DNA from: Aureimonas glaciei
Lineage (GTDB): Bacteria > Pseudomonadota > Alphaproteobacteria > Rhizobiales > Rhizobiaceae
Assembly: GCF_014643375.1 (NCBI RefSeq)
Contig: NZ_BMJJ01000002.1
Location: 434,345-498,344 of the forward strand
Direction of reading: 5' to 3'
Length of the DNA: 64,000 nucleotides
Below, in pieces: positions 8,363-17,098 of this stretch. Made by a program: the position numbers and the translations under genes. The notes under the pieces were generated by a model. It ran no database searches, was not told the DNA's origin, and saw nothing but the letters and a program-made list of their open reading frames with translations. How positions within the stretch are numbered: the stretch's first letter is position 1; every line of letters begins with the position of its first letter.

Positions 8363-8496
8363 ACGTTGGGCACCACCCGTTTCATCCAAGGGGTGTGCCA
8401 TGGCGTGTCCTCGGCGAACATCTTCTGCATGTCGACGCACAGATGCAGGCATTTCGGCCCGAGCGGTCCGTAGATCAGCTGGTTTTTATCATTCAT
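8360..8496 (-). pseudogene. N-terminal fragment of an isochorismatase-family cysteine hydrolase
   Basis: From the ATG at 8496 the first ~44 codons read 'YGPLGPKCLHLCVDMQKMF' then 'WHTPWMKRVVPN', the typical opening of isochorismatase-like hydrolases, including the catalytic Asp of LCVDMQ. The frame then runs into the binding-protein remnant out of frame and yields nonsense to 8101. The rest of the hydrolase (about 150 residues, including the nucleophilic Cys) is missing. The simplest reading is a deletion that joined two formerly adjacent genes. Confidence 0.82.
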
Positions 8497-8642
8497 GGGA
8501 GCCTCCTCGTCTCAAAAGAAACGAGGGCTTCCGTGCGTTCCCGGTCGATAGCTGGCTTCGGCTATTCTGAAATCTGCTGGATGGGAACATCCGGACGCCG
8601 CTCGATTTAGTAATCATCGACGAGACGGAAGCGGGAGTGGGC

Positions 8643-10705
8643 ATGACGAATTTAGAGCGCGAGAGAAGCTTTCTGGCCTCGCACGGACACGGCTTCATCC
8701 GTACCGCGGTCGCGACGCCGCGGGTCCATGTCGGTGATCCCGTCCGCAACGGCGAAGCGATCCTGAAGCTCGCCGCGCAGGCTTCCGAGGGCGATGTGGA
8801 TATCGTCGTCTTCCCCGAACTCTCGCTGTCCGCCTATGCGATCGACGACCTGTTCCTGCAGGAGGCGCTTCTCCAGGCCGTCGAGCAGGCAGTCGTCGAT
8901 CTCGCCGAGGCAAGCCGGGATCTGGCTCCCGTCCTTCTGGTCGGGGCTCCGTTGCGGCGGGGCTCGGCTCTCTACAACTGCGCGGTGGTCCTGTCGCGGG
9001 GAAAGATCCTCGGCGTGGTTCCCAAGACATTCCTGCCGAACTACCGCGAATACTACGAAAAGCGCTGGTTCGCCTCGGGCCGAGCGGTGACCGGGTCGAC
9101 GATCCGGCTCGGCGGCACGGCGGTGCCCTTCGGGACGGATCTGATCTTCGAGGCCGACGATTTCCGAGACTTCATCTTCCACGCCGAGATCTGCGAGGAC
9201 ATCTGGGCGCCGACGCCGCCCTCGACCGAAGGAGCGCTCGGCGGGGCGTTGCTGCTCTGCAATCTCTCGGCCTCCAACATCGTCGTCGGCAAGTCCGACG
9301 ACCGTCATCTTCTCTGCCGTTCCCAGAGCACCCGTTGCCTCGCTGCCTACGCGTACTCGGCCGCCGGCGCGGGCGAGAGCACCAACGACCTCGCCTGGGA
9401 CGGCCAGGGGATGATCTACGAAATGGGCGACCTCCTGGCGGAATCGGTCCGATTCTCCCGCTCCGATCAGCTGGTATATGCCGACGTCGACCTCCAGCGC
9501 ATCCGGCTCGAGCGCATGCGCACGCCCACCTTCCACGATGCCGCGATCCGCCCGGAGAAGAGCGAGCCGTTCCGTCGCGTCCTGTTCCAGCATGAGCCGA
9601 ACTACGCGGAGAGGGGACTGATCCGTCCCATCCGCCGCTTTCCCTATGTGCCCGACGAGCCGTCGCGGCTGGACGAGGACTGCTTCGAAGCCTTCAACAT
9701 CCAGGTGGCGGGTCTGATCCGGCGCTTCGAGTCGACGCCGGGCGATCGGTTGGTCATCGGCATTTCCGGGGGCCTCGATTCGACGCACGCCCTGATCGTC
9801 GCCGCCAAGGCCTGCGATCTTCTCGGCCTGCCGCGCACGACCATCCTCGGCTTCACCATGCCGGGCTTTGCCACTGGCGACGCCACCAAATCCAACGCCT
9901 GGCGGCTGATGGAAGCCTTCGGTATTACCGGCGAAGAGATCGACATCCGGCCGGCTGCCCGGCAGATGCTGGCGGACATGGCCCATCCTTTCGCGAACGG
10001 CGAGCCGATCTTCGATATTGCCTTCGAGAACGTGCAGGCCGGGTTGCGGCCGACTATCTCTTCCGCCTGGCGAACCAGCGGAACGGCTTCGTCGTCGGCA
10101 CCGGGGATCTGTCGGAACTGGCTCTGGGATGGTGCACCTACGGTGTCGGCGACCAGATGAGTCACTACGGCGTCAACGCCGGCGTGCCGAAGACGCTGAT
10201 CCAGTACCTCATTCGCTGGACCGTCTCGACCGGTCAGTTCGACGCGGCGACGGGCGCGGTCCTCACCGACATTCTCGGCACGGAGATCTCGCCCGAACTC
10301 GTGCCCGCGGATGCCGAAGGCGTCATCCAGAGCACACAGTCCAAGGTCGGCCCCTACGAGCTCAACGACTTTTTCCTGTTCCACACCATGCGCTACGGCC
10401 AGTCGCCGTCGAAAGTGGCCTATCTGGCCTACGAGGCCTGGAAGGACGCGGCGGCGGGGTTATGGCCGGCGGGCTATCCGGCGGAGGCCAAGAACCAATA
10501 CGACCTGGATACGATCCGGCTCTGGCTCGAGCGTTTCCTCGTCCGCTTCTTCCAGACCAGCCAGTTCAAGCGGACAGCCATGCCGAACGGTCCGAAAGTG
10601 TCCGCCGGCGGCAGTCTCTCCCCGCGCGGCGATTGGCGCGCGCCGTCGGATGGCCGGGCGGACGTTTGGCTGAAGAATCTCGGCGACAGCGTCAAGAACC
10701 CGTAA
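8643..10705 (+). pseudogene. nadE: Glutamine-dependent NAD+ synthetase, frameshifted
   Basis: The two parts together encode about 688 residues, the size of the long glutamine-dependent NadE. The N-terminal nitrilase domain has the triad Glu59 (VVFPEL), Lys128 (VVPKTF) and Cys184 (AEICED). The synthetase P-loop SGGLDS is at 375-380. The reading frame is correct to about 10048, then continues one base out ('[13 protein letters not shown]', '[19 protein letters not shown]') to the stop at 10705. Restoring one G near 10049 gives continuous 'VQAGLRADYLFR'. The ATG at 8643, preceded by GGGAG, is preferred over a GTG at 8637. It is a real pseudogene or a sequencing error. Confidence 0.85.
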
Positions 10706-10968
10706 GCCACGGAATCGGTCGCAGACGCCGGCTTACTTTGCCGCTTCTTCGCACGGCCACCGATTGCGGCTCGGCACTGGGGTCTCGGTTCACGGCCTTG
10801 CGAAATTAATCCGCTCCTGCGACCTGGAAAATGGCCGGGTTGATGTCGCGCGTCAGCCATGCCGGCCGGCACATTTCAGAGCCCACTTCCGCCCGGGGTG
10901 ATCCCTGAGGGCGAAGGCCGTCCTCTGCGGACCGACAGTCGCGACCATGACTGGCCACACAAGCAATC

Positions 10969-11229
10969 TCACGACCGTCCATCGATGGGCGGCGGGTTCT
11001 TCATGGCGCCCATCCGCTTCAGTTCCTCGCGGATCAGCGCGATCGAGCGGGTGCCGAGACCAGGCACCTGCGACAGCTGCTGGTCGGAAAGAGTGGAGAG
11101 GACGCTCATCCTCTTGATACCGTTCTCTCGGAGCGCGCGCACCACCCATCCCGGCAGCTTGCTCCTGATTACCAGGTCACTCCGGGGAGACGTCTGCGCC
11201 TTCTGCCAATCGAACCGTCGCCTCGGCAT
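10969..11229 (-). CDS. Small helix-hairpin-helix protein resembling the RNAP alpha C-terminal domain
   Basis: An 86-residue cytoplasmic protein. The core 'LSDQQLSQVPGLGTRSIALI' followed by REELKRMG matches the pattern of the alpha-CTD, where 'LL.IPNLGRKS..EI...L' forms the HhH DNA-binding fold. There is no alpha N-terminal domain and no other domain. Stand-alone alpha-CTD-like proteins occur sporadically in Rhizobiales; their role is not established. It is flanked by the broken nadE and the glycan locus and transcribed toward nadE. The start could be internal, at Met41 or a later codon. Confidence 0.55.
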   Translation of the reverse strand: MPRRRFDWQKAQTSPRSDLVIRSKLPGWVVRALRENGIKRMSVLSTLSDQQLSQVPGLGTRSIALIREELKRMGAMKNPPPIDGRS

Positions 11230-11301
11230 GTCCCTCGTCCAGCAATGCAGTCACAGTGCCATTTTCGAGCACCACCGCTGGCGCCATCAGCCGCAACGGG
11301 C

Positions 11302-12333
11302 TTACAGGCGCGCCGTTTCGTAGATGCGGTCGATAATTTCCGTCACGTCGATCAGACGCTCCGCTGCAGGGTCGAACCTGGCGCTCTGGCTGAGCTGCCG
11401 CGCCCATCCGATGGCGGCGCGTCCACCCCATTCGTCCGGCGGGTCGACGAGCCGTTCGCTGCTGGTTCCCGAAAAGCGCTCGGCGCTGAGGTCGTAGAAG
11501 GAGCCGCCGACATTGCGCATTTCCGCACCGCCCTCGGTGCCGAAGAAGCTGGCGCCGATGACGCAGTCGCGGCCGGCGTGAAGGCCCCAGGAACAGGCGA
11601 GCCGGATGACGGCCCCGCTGGCCAGTTCGAGTGTTGCGACGCCGAAATCCTCGACCGCATCCGTCCGGCTGCGGATCGGCTGACCCTTGGCCAGCAAATG
11701 ACTGGTGATGCCCACCACTTTCGGAAAGTCGAGCGCCCAGAGCGCGAGATCGACGAGGTGGATCCCCAGGTCGATCACGCACCCCCCGCCCGAGAGAGTC
11801 TTGTCGTAAAACCACGGCTTGTCCGGCCCGTAGGCGTTGTGGAAGGTCAGGTCGACAGCCATGACCGTTCCCAGCTGCTGCGACTGCAGCAGGGCCCTGA
11901 TCGCCTGCATCGCCTTCGTCTCCCGGTAGGAGAGGTCGACGCCGAGGAGACGGTCGGCTGCCCGCGCCGCGTCGACGACGGCCCTGACTTCCCCCGCCGT
12001 GCGCCCCAGCGGCTTCTGGCAGAAGACCGCCGCCCCTGCCTGAAGGGCGCGAAGCGACTGTTCCGCGTGCTGAGCGCTGGGCGTCGCGATGACGATTCCA
12101 TCGAGGTCCTCCGCCAGAAGCTCGTCCAGATTGCTCACACACTTCGCTTGGGGGGCCACCAGCGCGGCCGCCTGCAGCATTTCGGCGGAGGGATCGGCGA
12201 TGGCGGCGGCCGAGACCTGCCCGGTGGCCAGCATGGCCTCCATCCGATGCCGTCCGATCCAGCCGACGCCGAGAAAGCCAAGCCTTGGCTTCTGGTCGGT
12301 CAGGGTCTGCTCTTGCGTGAGGGTGTTCGTCAT
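11302..12333 (-). CDS. Gfo/Idh/MocA-family oxidoreductase
   Basis: A 343-residue NAD(P)-dependent sugar or inositol dehydrogenase-type protein. The Rossmann motif GVGWIG is at 22-27 and the family EKP motif appears as QKPLG with Lys107. The C-terminal half is the mixed beta-sheet domain that binds substrate and mediates dimerisation. Its start overlaps the stop of the MDR dehydrogenase gene (ATGA), so these two form an operon, divergent from the glycosyltransferase cluster. It probably interconverts a nucleotide sugar or free sugar used by that cluster. Confidence 0.88.
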   Translation of the reverse strand: MTNTLTQEQTLTDQKPRLGFLGVGWIGRHRMEAMLATGQVSAAAIADPSAEMLQAAALVAPQAKCVSNLDELLAEDLDGIVIATPSAQHAEQSLRALQAGAAVFCQKPLGRTAGEVRAVVDAARAADRLLGVDLSYRETKAMQAIRALLQSQQLGTVMAVDLTFHNAYGPDKPWFYDKTLSGGGCVIDLGIHLVDLALWALDFPKVVGITSHLLAKGQPIRSRTDAVEDFGVATLELASGAVIRLACSWGLHAGRDCVIGASFFGTEGGAEMRNVGGSFYDLSAERFSGTSSERLVDPPDEWGGRAAIGWARQLSQSARFDPAAERLIDVTEIIDRIYETARL

Positions 12334-13319
12334 GGAGCCAATACCAGCGCCTTGATGAAGTTGCCGGGCCGGTCGCGCGTGTCGTTGAGCGCCTGGTCCA
12401 GCTGGTCCATCGGGTAGCGATGCGTGTAGAGCGAAGACGGATCGAGACGGCCTTCCGCGATCGCCTCGACGGCGTCGCGGATGCCCTGGACGTAGACGGC
12501 CGGATCACGCTCATGAGCGTTGATCACGTCGAGCCCCTTCCAGTTCCACATCTGCATGTTCACCTGTCGCGGACCGTCCTGATGATAGCCGGCGACGATC
12601 AGCCGCCCGCGCTCCGCAGCGAGTTCCCCCGCCAGGTCGAGGGGCCACTGCATTCCGACCGCTTCGATCACCCGCTCGCAAAACCGCCCATCGGTCAGGG
12701 TCCTGACTTCCTCGATGATGCGCCAGTGGTCGTCCATGGCGATCGTCTCTGCCGCTCCCATGCGCCTGGCGACCTCAAGCGATTCCGGGCGTCGTGATAC
12801 GCCGATGACACGCGCGCCGGCCTTTGCGGCGAGTTGGGTCAGCAGCGCGCCGAGAAAGCCGATGCCGACGATGGCGACGGTTTGGCCGGGCCGGATGTCC
12901 GAACGCTGGAAGATGTTCATGGCGCAGCCGAGCGGTTCCCCCGGAAAAGGCTGACCGTCCAGGGCGGCAGGAAGCGGCACGACATTCTCCTGCGGCGCGA
13001 AGTCGTGGCTGGAATAGGCGTGGTAGCTCAGGGCAGCCACACGGTCGCCGACGGCGAAACGCGTGACGCCGGGACCAACGGCGTCGATACGGCCCCAGCC
13101 CTCGTGGCCGAGCCCCCCCGGTTCGGTCGGAAACGTCATCCATTCCGGCCCCGACCAAGGGGTCAGATTCGAGGCGCAGACTCCGCAGCCTTCCAGGCGC
13201 ACCCGCACCTCGCCCGCGACAGGCTCCCGGAGCGCCGCCTGGGCAAGGAGGATCTTGCCGGGACCGGAGACGACGACACCGGAATAGGCATGCGCCGCCG
13301 GGCTGGGGGATAGGTCCAT
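12330..13319 (-). CDS. Zinc-type MDR alcohol/polyol dehydrogenase-like protein
   Basis: A 329-residue medium-chain dehydrogenase. The N-terminal GroES-like domain has Cys in GCGVCASN and the GHEG motif (GLGHEGWG); the Rossmann domain has VGIGFLGALL. The four-cysteine structural zinc lobe of classical ADHs is absent, so it belongs to a short MDR group. It is the first gene of a two-gene operon with the Gfo/Idh oxidoreductase. A keto or hydroxyl group on a sugar is the likely target, but this is inference from context. Confidence 0.85.
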   Translation of the reverse strand: MDLSPSPAAHAYSGVVVSGPGKILLAQAALREPVAGEVRVRLEGCGVCASNLTPWSGPEWMTFPTEPGGLGHEGWGRIDAVGPGVTRFAVGDRVAALSYHAYSSHDFAPQENVVPLPAALDGQPFPGEPLGCAMNIFQRSDIRPGQTVAIVGIGFLGALLTQLAAKAGARVIGVSRRPESLEVARRMGAAETIAMDDHWRIIEEVRTLTDGRFCERVIEAVGMQWPLDLAGELAAERGRLIVAGYHQDGPRQVNMQMWNWKGLDVINAHERDPAVYVQGIRDAVEAIAEGRLDPSSLYTHRYPMDQLDQALNDTRDRPGNFIKALVLAP

Positions 13320-13952
13320 GGATGTCTCCTGTCGTGATGGGCAATGGCGAAAATTTCCGCGCGCGATGACGCCCGCTGTGACATCCCCGACGGCGCCGCT
13401 TCCACGGACTGCCGCTGCCTGGCCGGAGGGCGAAGGCAGAAGCGGCCCCGATCGGTGTGCATCAGCCGTCAGCCCGGATGATCGCCTGCGAACACCGCCG
13501 CGTTGTCACTGTCTCTCCGCAGGTGATGGTGCCCGCGATCTCGGTTTGAACTCCGGCCCCCTGTAGGCGTTCCGCAGGAAGTTCATCAAGGCTGTTCGAT
13601 GAGGTTCGAAGGATTGAAGTTTAGCCACCGATCCAATTCGCTTGGGGAGAACCGACTATAACCGGCGCTGACATACGCAGGCGGCCAATTAATTTCCTGG
13701 CCCTGCTCGCATCTCTGTAGCCGCCTCAGTAACCAAAGAGAAAACCTCCTGTAACGCCTACATAACGCGGTTCCCGAGCGGCAAAATGTCTAGTCGACAT
13801 ATGGAATATATTTTGCCGCCTCCGCGTTTCCAGCCGGATGTCATTGATGAAGTCATTGATGTCACCAAAGATGCCGTAGATGAAGGAACCATCCGCCGGC
13901 CGTCAAGTTCGAAGGTCAGCATGTGTTTTAGACCATCAGCGATGGGGGCCTC
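13320..13952. other. 633-base divergent intergenic region
   Basis: It separates the MDR/Gfo operon from the eight-gene glycan cluster and is less GC-rich than its flanks from about 13590 on. I see no convincing gene; short open frames here lack coding character. It should hold promoters for both operons. The only repeat noticed is a tandem 12-base unit, GTCATTGATGAA then GTCATTGATGTC, at 13840-13863. No clear terminator or operator was recognised. Confidence 0.5.
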
Positions 13953-15062
13953 ATGGCAACGATTCTTGTGACCGGAGGATGCGGCTTCATCGGCCGCCAT
14001 GTCGCGGAAGAGCTCCTGCAGCATGGATATTCAGTCCTCATTCTCGACGCGCTGATCGACCAGGTCCACGGAGACGCGGAGGCATCCGTGCCAGAAGCGG
14101 CGACAGTCCTCCGCGGTGACGTCAGGGACAAGGCGGCGGTCGAGGAGGCGCTGGTCGGTGTCGATGGCGTCATCCATCTGGCGGCCGAGGTCGGCGTCGG
14201 TCAGTCCATGTACGAAATCGCCCGCTATGTCGGCGGCAACGACCTAGGCACCGCGGTCCTCCTCGAAGCCATGATCGGCAAGCCGATCCGGCGGATCGTC
14301 GTTGCGTCCTCGATGAGCGTGTACGGCGAGGGGCGTTACAGGTCTGAAAGCGGCGCCAAGCTGGCGGGCGTCGTCCGTCGCAGCCCCGACCGGATCAAGA
14401 AGGGGGTCTGGGATCTCGTCTCCCCGACAGGCGAGGCGCTCGTGCCGGTGGCGACGGACGAGGAGAAGCCCGTCGACCTCGCGTCCATCTACGCGCTCAC
14501 CAAGTATTCGCAGGAAAAGCAGGTGTTGATCTTCGGCGAGGCCTACGGCGTCGATGCCGTGGCGCTTCGGCTTTTCAACGTGTTCGGTGCCGGCCAGGCG
14601 CTGTCGAACCCCTATACTGGGGTGTTGGCCAACTTCGCATCCCGGCTCGCCAACAACCAGCCGCCTCTGATCTTCGAGGACGGCCAGCAGCGCCGCGATT
14701 TCGTTCATGTCGAGGACGTCGCCCGGGCCTTCCGTCTGGCGCTCGAAGAGCCGCAGGCGGCAGGTCACACGATCAATGTCGGCAGCGGGCAGGCCTACAC
14801 CATCGCCGAGGTTGCGATGTTGCTGGCCGATGCCATGGGCGTGCCGCAGATCGCCCCGGAGATCATGGGGAAGGCGCGCTCCGGCGACATCCGCAACTGT
14901 TTCGCCGACATCTCGAAGGCGCGCGATCTCCTCGGCTTCGAGCCTCAGGCGCGGCTCGAGACCTCCCTTGGCCCCTTTGCGGAATGGGTTCGGGGCACCG
15001 GGGGCATCGACCGAGGGGCCGAGATGAAGCGCCAGCTGGAAGAGCGAGGATTGATTTCATGA
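13953..15062 (+). CDS. NAD-dependent nucleotide-sugar epimerase/dehydratase
   Basis: A 369-residue extended SDR with GGCGFIG (8-14), a catalytic Ser in 'VVASSMSVYGEGRY' and YALTK (Tyr180, Lys184). An insert around residues 130-165 follows the 'SVYGEGRY' strand, as in proteins annotated as dTDP-L-rhamnose 4-epimerase-like. It is the first gene of the eight-gene cluster; its stop overlaps the next start (ATGA). It likely makes the activated sugar used by the glycosyltransferases downstream. Exact substrate unknown. Confidence 0.87.
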   Translation: MATILVTGGCGFIGRHVAEELLQHGYSVLILDALIDQVHGDAEASVPEAATVLRGDVRDKAAVEEALVGVDGVIHLAAEVGVGQSMYEIARYVGGNDLGTAVLLEAMIGKPIRRIVVASSMSVYGEGRYRSESGAKLAGVVRRSPDRIKKGVWDLVSPTGEALVPVATDEEKPVDLASIYALTKYSQEKQVLIFGEAYGVDAVALRLFNVFGAGQALSNPYTGVLANFASRLANNQPPLIFEDGQQRRDFVHVEDVARAFRLALEEPQAAGHTINVGSGQAYTIAEVAMLLADAMGVPQIAPEIMGKARSGDIRNCFADISKARDLLGFEPQARLETSLGPFAEWVRGTGGIDRGAEMKRQLEERGLIS

Positions 15063-17098
15063 ACTCATCCGTCCCTCCAGATCGGGCGGCACCAGGCAAG
15101 GCCTACGGCTTCGTGGAATGGTTTCGCCCCGGGGAGTTCGAGCGCACGGAGCAGCTTCTTCCCGACATCATCGCCAGTGGTGCGAGTCACCTTCGGACGC
15201 ACCTTTCATGGGCGGAGTACCTCGCCCCGGGGGGCGAGGCCTGGTTCGATTGGCTGATCCCGCGTCTCGGCACGCAGATCGATCTCCTGCCCTGCGTCCA
15301 CTACACGCCGCCGTCGCTGTCCCGCACTGGACGCGCGTCCGGCGCGCCGCACGATCTCAAGGCCTATGCCGATTTCGTCGACCATGTGCTGACGCGCTAC
15401 GGCAAGCACTTCCGCCACATCGAGCTCTGGAACGAACCGAACAATCTCCTGGACTGGGACTGGCGCGAAGACGGCGACTTCCAGCTCTTCTGCGAGATGG
15501 TCGGCGGCGCGGCCTATTGGGCGAAACAGCGCGGCTGGAAGCCGGTCCTTGGCGGCCCCAGCCCCTTTGATCCCCTCTGGCTCGACCTGATGGGCGAACG
15601 GGGTGTCCTCGCCGTTGTTGACGCCGTCGGATTTCACGGCTTTCCCGGCACCTGGGACAGCGAGGAGGGCTCCTGGGGCGGGTGGGACATGCATCTTGGC
15701 GAAATGCGCAAGATCATCGACCGCTATAATCCGCAGTCCGAGATCTGGATCACCGAAACCGGCTACTCCACCTGGCGCAGCGACGAGATCGAGCAGGCCC
15801 GACGCTTCATGACCGCGCTGTCGGTCCCGGCCGACCGCCTCTACTGGTACTCCTGGGCCGACATCGCGCCCACGGTGCCCGTTCAGGAGGGGCTGTGGTT
15901 CGATCCGCGGCACTACCATCTCGGCGCCGTCACCCACGACGGCCAGCCAAAACTTCTGGCGCGGCTGTTGATGGAAGGCGGAGCCGCGCGGCTCGGCGAG
16001 GTGACAAAGCTCGCGGCGCCAAACCTCTCGAAAGGGACGGCGCCTATCGTCATCACCGGCGGCAGCGGCTTCATCGGCTCGAACGTGGCCGACTCCTACC
16101 TGCGCGACGGCGAAGACGTCATCATCCTCGACAACCTCGCCCGGCCCGGCGTCGACCAGAACCTGGCTTGGCTGATGGAAAACCACGGGCAGCGCGTCCA
16201 CCCGGTTCTGTCGGACGTGCGCGATCTGCGGGGCATCGAGGCGGCCTTCAAGGATGCCAAGGCCGTCTTCCACTTCGCCGCCCAGACAGCCGTGACGACC
16301 AGCCTCGTGCAGCCGATGGACGATTTCGAGACCAACGGTCGCGGCACGCTCAACGTGCTGGAGGCCGTACGTCAGGCAGGGCGGAACGCGCCGGTCATCT
16401 TCGCCAGCACGAACAAGGTCTATGGCTCGCTCGACGACATCGCGATGATCGAGAGTGACGACCGCTACATTCCAGGCGCTTCCGAGGTGCGGCTGAATGG
16501 GATCGGCGAGGATCGCCCACTGGACTTCTGCACCCCCTATGGCTGCTCCAAGGGCGTGGCGGACCAGTACGTGCTGGACTACGCGAAGTCTTTTGGCCTC
16601 CCGACCGCCGTGCTGCGCATGAGCTGCATCTATGGGCCGCGGCAGCTCGGCACCGAAGACCAGGGATGGGTGGCGCACTTTCTCATCCGGGCGCTCGCCG
16701 GAGAGAAGATCTCGATCTACGGCGATGGCAAGCAGGTCCGGGACATCCTGCACGTCGACGATACCGTCGCGGCCTATCGCTCCATCCTCGCCCACATCGG
16801 CGAGGTGAAGGGCCAGGTCTTCAATCTTGGCGGCGGGGCGGGGAATGCGGTGAGCGTTCTCTCCGTGCTGCGCGAGATCGAGAAGATCACCGGCCGGCAC
16901 GTCGATACCGATTTCGGCGACTGGCGTGCGGGCGACCAGCTCTATTTCGTCGCCGATACGCGCAAGCTGGCGGACAGGCTGGACTGGCAGCCGCGCGTCG
17001 CTTGGACCGAAGGGCTGCGGCATCTCGCGGAGTGGCTGGTCGAGCATCGGTTCGGTGGCCGCCCGCCGGCTGAGCGGAAGCTGAAGGTACCCGCCTGA
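15059..17098 (+). CDS. Fusion: clan-A glycoside hydrolase-like domain plus CDP-paratose 2-epimerase-like SDR
   Basis: A 679-residue two-domain protein. Residues about 14-310 are a (beta/alpha)8 glycosidase-like domain with the acid/base Glu126 in 'IELWNEPNN' and the nucleophile Glu233 in 'IWITETGYS', as in GH39/GH5-type enzymes. Residues about 328-675 are an extended SDR with GGSGFIG (334-340) and PYGCSKG (Tyr494, Lys498), closest in motif to CDP-paratose/tyvelose 2-epimerases ('TNKVYG', 'YGPRQLGTEDQGW'). There is no signal peptide, so it should be cytoplasmic. The start at 15059 is fixed by the ATGA overlap. The hydrolase might trim or transfer sugar on an intermediate. Confidence 0.85.
   Translation: MNSSVPPDRAAPGKAYGFVEWFRPGEFERTEQLLPDIIASGASHLRTHLSWAEYLAPGGEAWFDWLIPRLGTQIDLLPCVHYTPPSLSRTGRASGAPHDLKAYADFVDHVLTRYGKHFRHIELWNEPNNLLDWDWREDGDFQLFCEMVGGAAYWAKQRGWKPVLGGPSPFDPLWLDLMGERGVLAVVDAVGFHGFPGTWDSEEGSWGGWDMHLGEMRKIIDRYNPQSEIWITETGYSTWRSDEIEQARRFMTALSVPADRLYWYSWADIAPTVPVQEGLWFDPRHYHLGAVTHDGQPKLLARLLMEGGAARLGEVTKLAAPNLSKGTAPIVITGGSGFIGSNVADSYLRDGEDVIILDNLARPGVDQNLAWLMENHGQRVHPVLSDVRDLRGIEAAFKDAKAVFHFAAQTAVTTSLVQPMDDFETNGRGTLNVLEAVRQAGRNAPVIFASTNKVYGSLDDIAMIESDDRYIPGASEVRLNGIGEDRPLDFCTPYGCSKGVADQYVLDYAKSFGLPTAVLRMSCIYGPRQLGTEDQGWVAHFLIRALAGEKISIYGDGKQVRDILHVDDTVAAYRSILAHIGEVKGQVFNLGGGAGNAVSVLSVLREIEKITGRHVDTDFGDWRAGDQLYFVADTRKLADRLDWQPRVAWTEGLRHLAEWLVEHRFGGRPPAERKLKVPA

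Noticed and set aside
13758-14024. Possible small genes in the intergenic region before the glycan cluster
   Set aside because: No coding character, no ribosome-binding site of note, overlap with the start of the epimerase gene.
15206-17047. 613-codon minus-strand frame opposite the fusion gene
   Set aside because: Antisense shadow typical of high-GC coding DNA; the plus strand has clear catalytic motifs.
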